Shown piece after piece: positions 23,952 through 25,372 of a stretch of DNA of 25,372 nucleotides. The notes beneath the pieces are model-generated. The model saw only the letters and a list, made by a program, of their open reading frames with translations. It had not been told where the DNA came from and did not search any database. The DNA is taken from positions 1 to 25,372 of the forward strand of contig JALOSH010000001.1 of assembly GCA_025458545.1 (NCBI GenBank), in the 5' to 3' direction. The stretch is from Hydrogenophaga sp. (GTDB lineage Bacteria; Pseudomonadota; Gammaproteobacteria; Burkholderiales; Burkholderiaceae). Numbering within the stretch: the stretch's first letter is position 1; every line of letters begins with the position of its first letter. Position numbers and translations under genes: made by a program.

Positions 23952-24599
23952 TCAGCGTGCAGCGTTGTCGGTGGCGTCGTCGGCCACCGGATCGGGCTCG
24001 ATCTGGCGCGGTACATCGAGCGCGCGCTGCACTTCGATCAACCACTCCGGCTGGTTGGCCATGCCGATCTGGAACGGGCGTGGCAGCAAGGAGAGGTCGA
24101 GCCGGAAGCTGAACTCCACCCGCTGGTCGGCGCTGTTCGCCACCTGTTGGGCGTCGGCGACTTTCCAGCGCGCGACCCGTCCCACATTCGCCAGGGCCTC
24201 GGAGAGGTTGTCAAAATTCTGGTGCAGGGCGTATTGAAGGCCCGCCGCACCGACACCGGAGGTCGGGTCGATGGACAGGCTCAGGCGCCAGCGGCGGGTC
24301 AGCGGCTGGTAGGCCAGGCGCCAGGTGCGCATCACCGAGGCAATGCGCCTGTCGGTCCAGTACCAGCGGTCGCGCATGACCACGGCCTGCCACACAAAGT
24401 ACAACGGCACCCCTTTGAGCAGGGCGTCTTCGACCGCAGGAGACGGCTCCAGCGCAAGCCGTGCCGACAGGAACAGGCCTTCACTGGTGCGTTGCAAGGC
24501 CATCTGTTGCACCGCTGGCTCGGCCGCTCGCGCGGGCAGCAGCGCCTGTACACCCAGCAGGCAGGCGATCACCAGTCGGCGCCACCACCCGGCCCACAC
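23952..24599 (-). CDS. DUF4390 exported protein
   Basis: A 215-residue protein with a signal peptide (WWRRLVIACLLGVQALLPARAAEP) and a soluble domain rich in Arg, Leu and Trp. The segments VWQAVVMRDRWYWTDRRIASVMRTWRLAYQPLTRRWRL and VEFSFRLDLSLLPRPFQIG are typical of DUF4390, a family found upstream of NtrY-like kinases in betaproteobacteria. The GTG start at 24599 gives a compact signal peptide and is 28 bp after rsmB; an ATG about 90 bp upstream would overlap rsmB and lengthen the N-terminus. The role is unknown; a periplasmic accessory to the kinase is a reasonable guess. Confidence 0.85.
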   Translation of the reverse strand: MWAGWWRRLVIACLLGVQALLPARAAEPAVQQMALQRTSEGLFLSARLALEPSPAVEDALLKGVPLYFVWQAVVMRDRWYWTDRRIASVMRTWRLAYQPLTRRWRLSLSIDPTSGVGAAGLQYALHQNFDNLSEALANVGRVARWKVADAQQVANSADQRVEFSFRLDLSLLPRPFQIGMANQPEWLIEVQRALDVPRQIEPDPVADDATDNAAR

Positions 24600-24627
24600 A
24601 CCCTGGGCACCGGCGTGACTGGACCGT

Positions 24628-25372
24628 TCAGGGCGCGACCTTGTCGATGCGGGCGTAAAAGAAACCGTCGTATCCACCGGAAACATTGTCGGGGAACTCC
24701 CCCTGCCCAACGACAGTTCCGGGGCGCAAATGACCGGGGGATGGCTGCAAAACCGCGTCGGTGTGGCGCCCAAGGAACGCTGCCACCTGCTCGGCGCCCT
24801 CGGCCTGGAAGACCGAGCAGGTGCAATACACCAGCCGACCACCGGGTTTGAGGAGCGGCCACAGGGCTTCAAGCAGCTGGCGCTGAATGGCCACGAGCTG
24901 CTCCACATCGCTGGCGCGGCGCAGCCAGCGCACGTCCGGATGGCGGCGCACGATGCCCGAGGCGGTGCAGGGCGCGTCGAGCAGGATGGCGTCAAAGGCG
25001 CGTCCGTCCCACCAGGCGCTGGTGCGCGCCGCGTCGGCACATTGCACTTCGGCCGCCAGCCCGAGGCGGCGCAGGTTGTCATGGATGCGCTCGCAGCGGC
25101 GCGGGTCCATGTCGAGGGCCAGCAGGTCCAGCTCGGCCCGCTCCAGCAGGTGGGCGGTCTTGCCGCCGGGCGCGGCGCAGGCGTCGAGCACGCGGTCGGT
25201 AGCGCGCCAGCTGCGGCCATCCAGCAACAACCCGGCGGCCAGCTGGGCGGCCCCGTCCTGCACCGAGCAGTGGCCACGGGCGAAGCCGGGCAGGCGGTCC
25301 ACCGGCTGTGGCGTCGCCAGCACCAGGCCATCGTCACCCACCGGCGCGGCGGTGAGCCCGGCGGCTTGCAGT
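24628..25372 (-). CDS. rsmB: 16S rRNA m5C967 methyltransferase RsmB, C-terminal part
   Basis: The last 247 residues of RsmB; the N-terminal NusB-like RNA-binding domain lies beyond the right edge. The enzyme methylates C967 of 16S rRNA using S-adenosylmethionine. The SAM site (DACAAPGGKT), motif IV with its cysteine (LDAPCTASGIVRRHPD) and motif VI with the catalytic cysteine (YCTCSVFQAEGAEQV) are all visible. VRWLRR downstream of motif IV is characteristic of RsmB rather than other RsmB/NOP family members. It is the first gene visible in the minus-strand run rsmB-DUF4390-kinase-regulator. Confidence 0.94.
   Translation of the reverse strand, partial: LQAAGLTAAPVGDDGLVLATPQPVDRLPGFARGHCSVQDGAAQLAAGLLLDGRSWRATDRVLDACAAPGGKTAHLLERAELDLLALDMDPRRCERIHDNLRRLGLAAEVQCADAARTSAWWDGRAFDAILLDAPCTASGIVRRHPDVRWLRRASDVEQLVAIQRQLLEALWPLLKPGGRLVYCTCSVFQAEGAEQVAAFLGRHTDAVLQPSPGHLRPGTVVGQGEFPDNVSGGYDGFFYARIDKVAP

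Noticed and set aside
22026..24851. Plus-strand open frame of 941 codons across the kinase, DUF4390 and rsmB genes
   Set aside because: It is the shadow of three clear minus-strand genes and has low-complexity His/Gln/Arg-rich translation.

Overview
The window reads as a chromosomal segment of a GC-rich betaproteobacterium, most likely Burkholderiales/Comamonadaceae (Hydrogenophaga-like). The grounds are the rsmB-DUF4390-NtrY-like-NtrX-like gene order, the DUF4212/VC_2705-type symporter pair beside a cNMP-CBS-DUF294 protein, and the protein sequence style throughout. This assignment is an inference from content. I see no insertion sequence, phage gene, CRISPR array or rRNA.

Left end (1-2343, minus strand): the N-terminal half of catalase-peroxidase katG runs off the window. 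Its upstream region is readable: a four-part OxyR-type site, a -35/-10 promoter, a hairpin and a possible 21-codon leader ORF. An AEC-family permease follows.

Region 2344-9862 is the most interesting part. A 477-bp intergenic region holds a perfect FNR/Anr box placed at about -42 from a plausible start site, then a structured leader. Next come a 790-aa exported protein ending in a Gly-rich/Cys/DPxLPLL/transmembrane/RR tail that resembles the JDVT-CTERM sorting signal, a 1071-aa LVIVD-type beta-propeller lipoprotein, a strong terminator, and a 176-aa CPBP glutamic intramembrane protease, the family that contains the proposed JDVT-CTERM processing enzyme MrtJ. The reading is a self-contained surface-protein export and anchoring cassette, induced at low oxygen. 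A convergent DUF2202 ferritin-like lipoprotein closes the region.

Region 10219-14144 (plus strand): a Rep-type DNA helicase overlaps a small secreted protein of unknown function. A di-heme cytochrome c peroxidase follows with its own FNR/Anr box, also near -42, plus a nearby possible OxyR half-site. Two back-to-back terminators separate it from the next block.

Region 14165-19669: a minus-strand operon (small membrane protein, TPR protein, DUF4212 small subunit, large Na+/solute symporter) faces a divergent cNMP-binding/CBS/DUF294 protein that probably regulates uptake. The intergenic region carries two inverted repeats.

Right end (19841-25372): a hypothetical protein on the plus strand, then on the minus strand a YkgJ-type cysteine-cluster protein, tRNA-Phe with its promoter and terminator, a REC-Fis response regulator without an AAA+ domain, its NtrY-like kinase, a DUF4390 exported protein, and the C-terminal part of RsmB.

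Across the window, peroxide handling (KatG, cytochrome c peroxidase, perhaps the ferritin-like lipoprotein) and FNR/Anr-type control recur.
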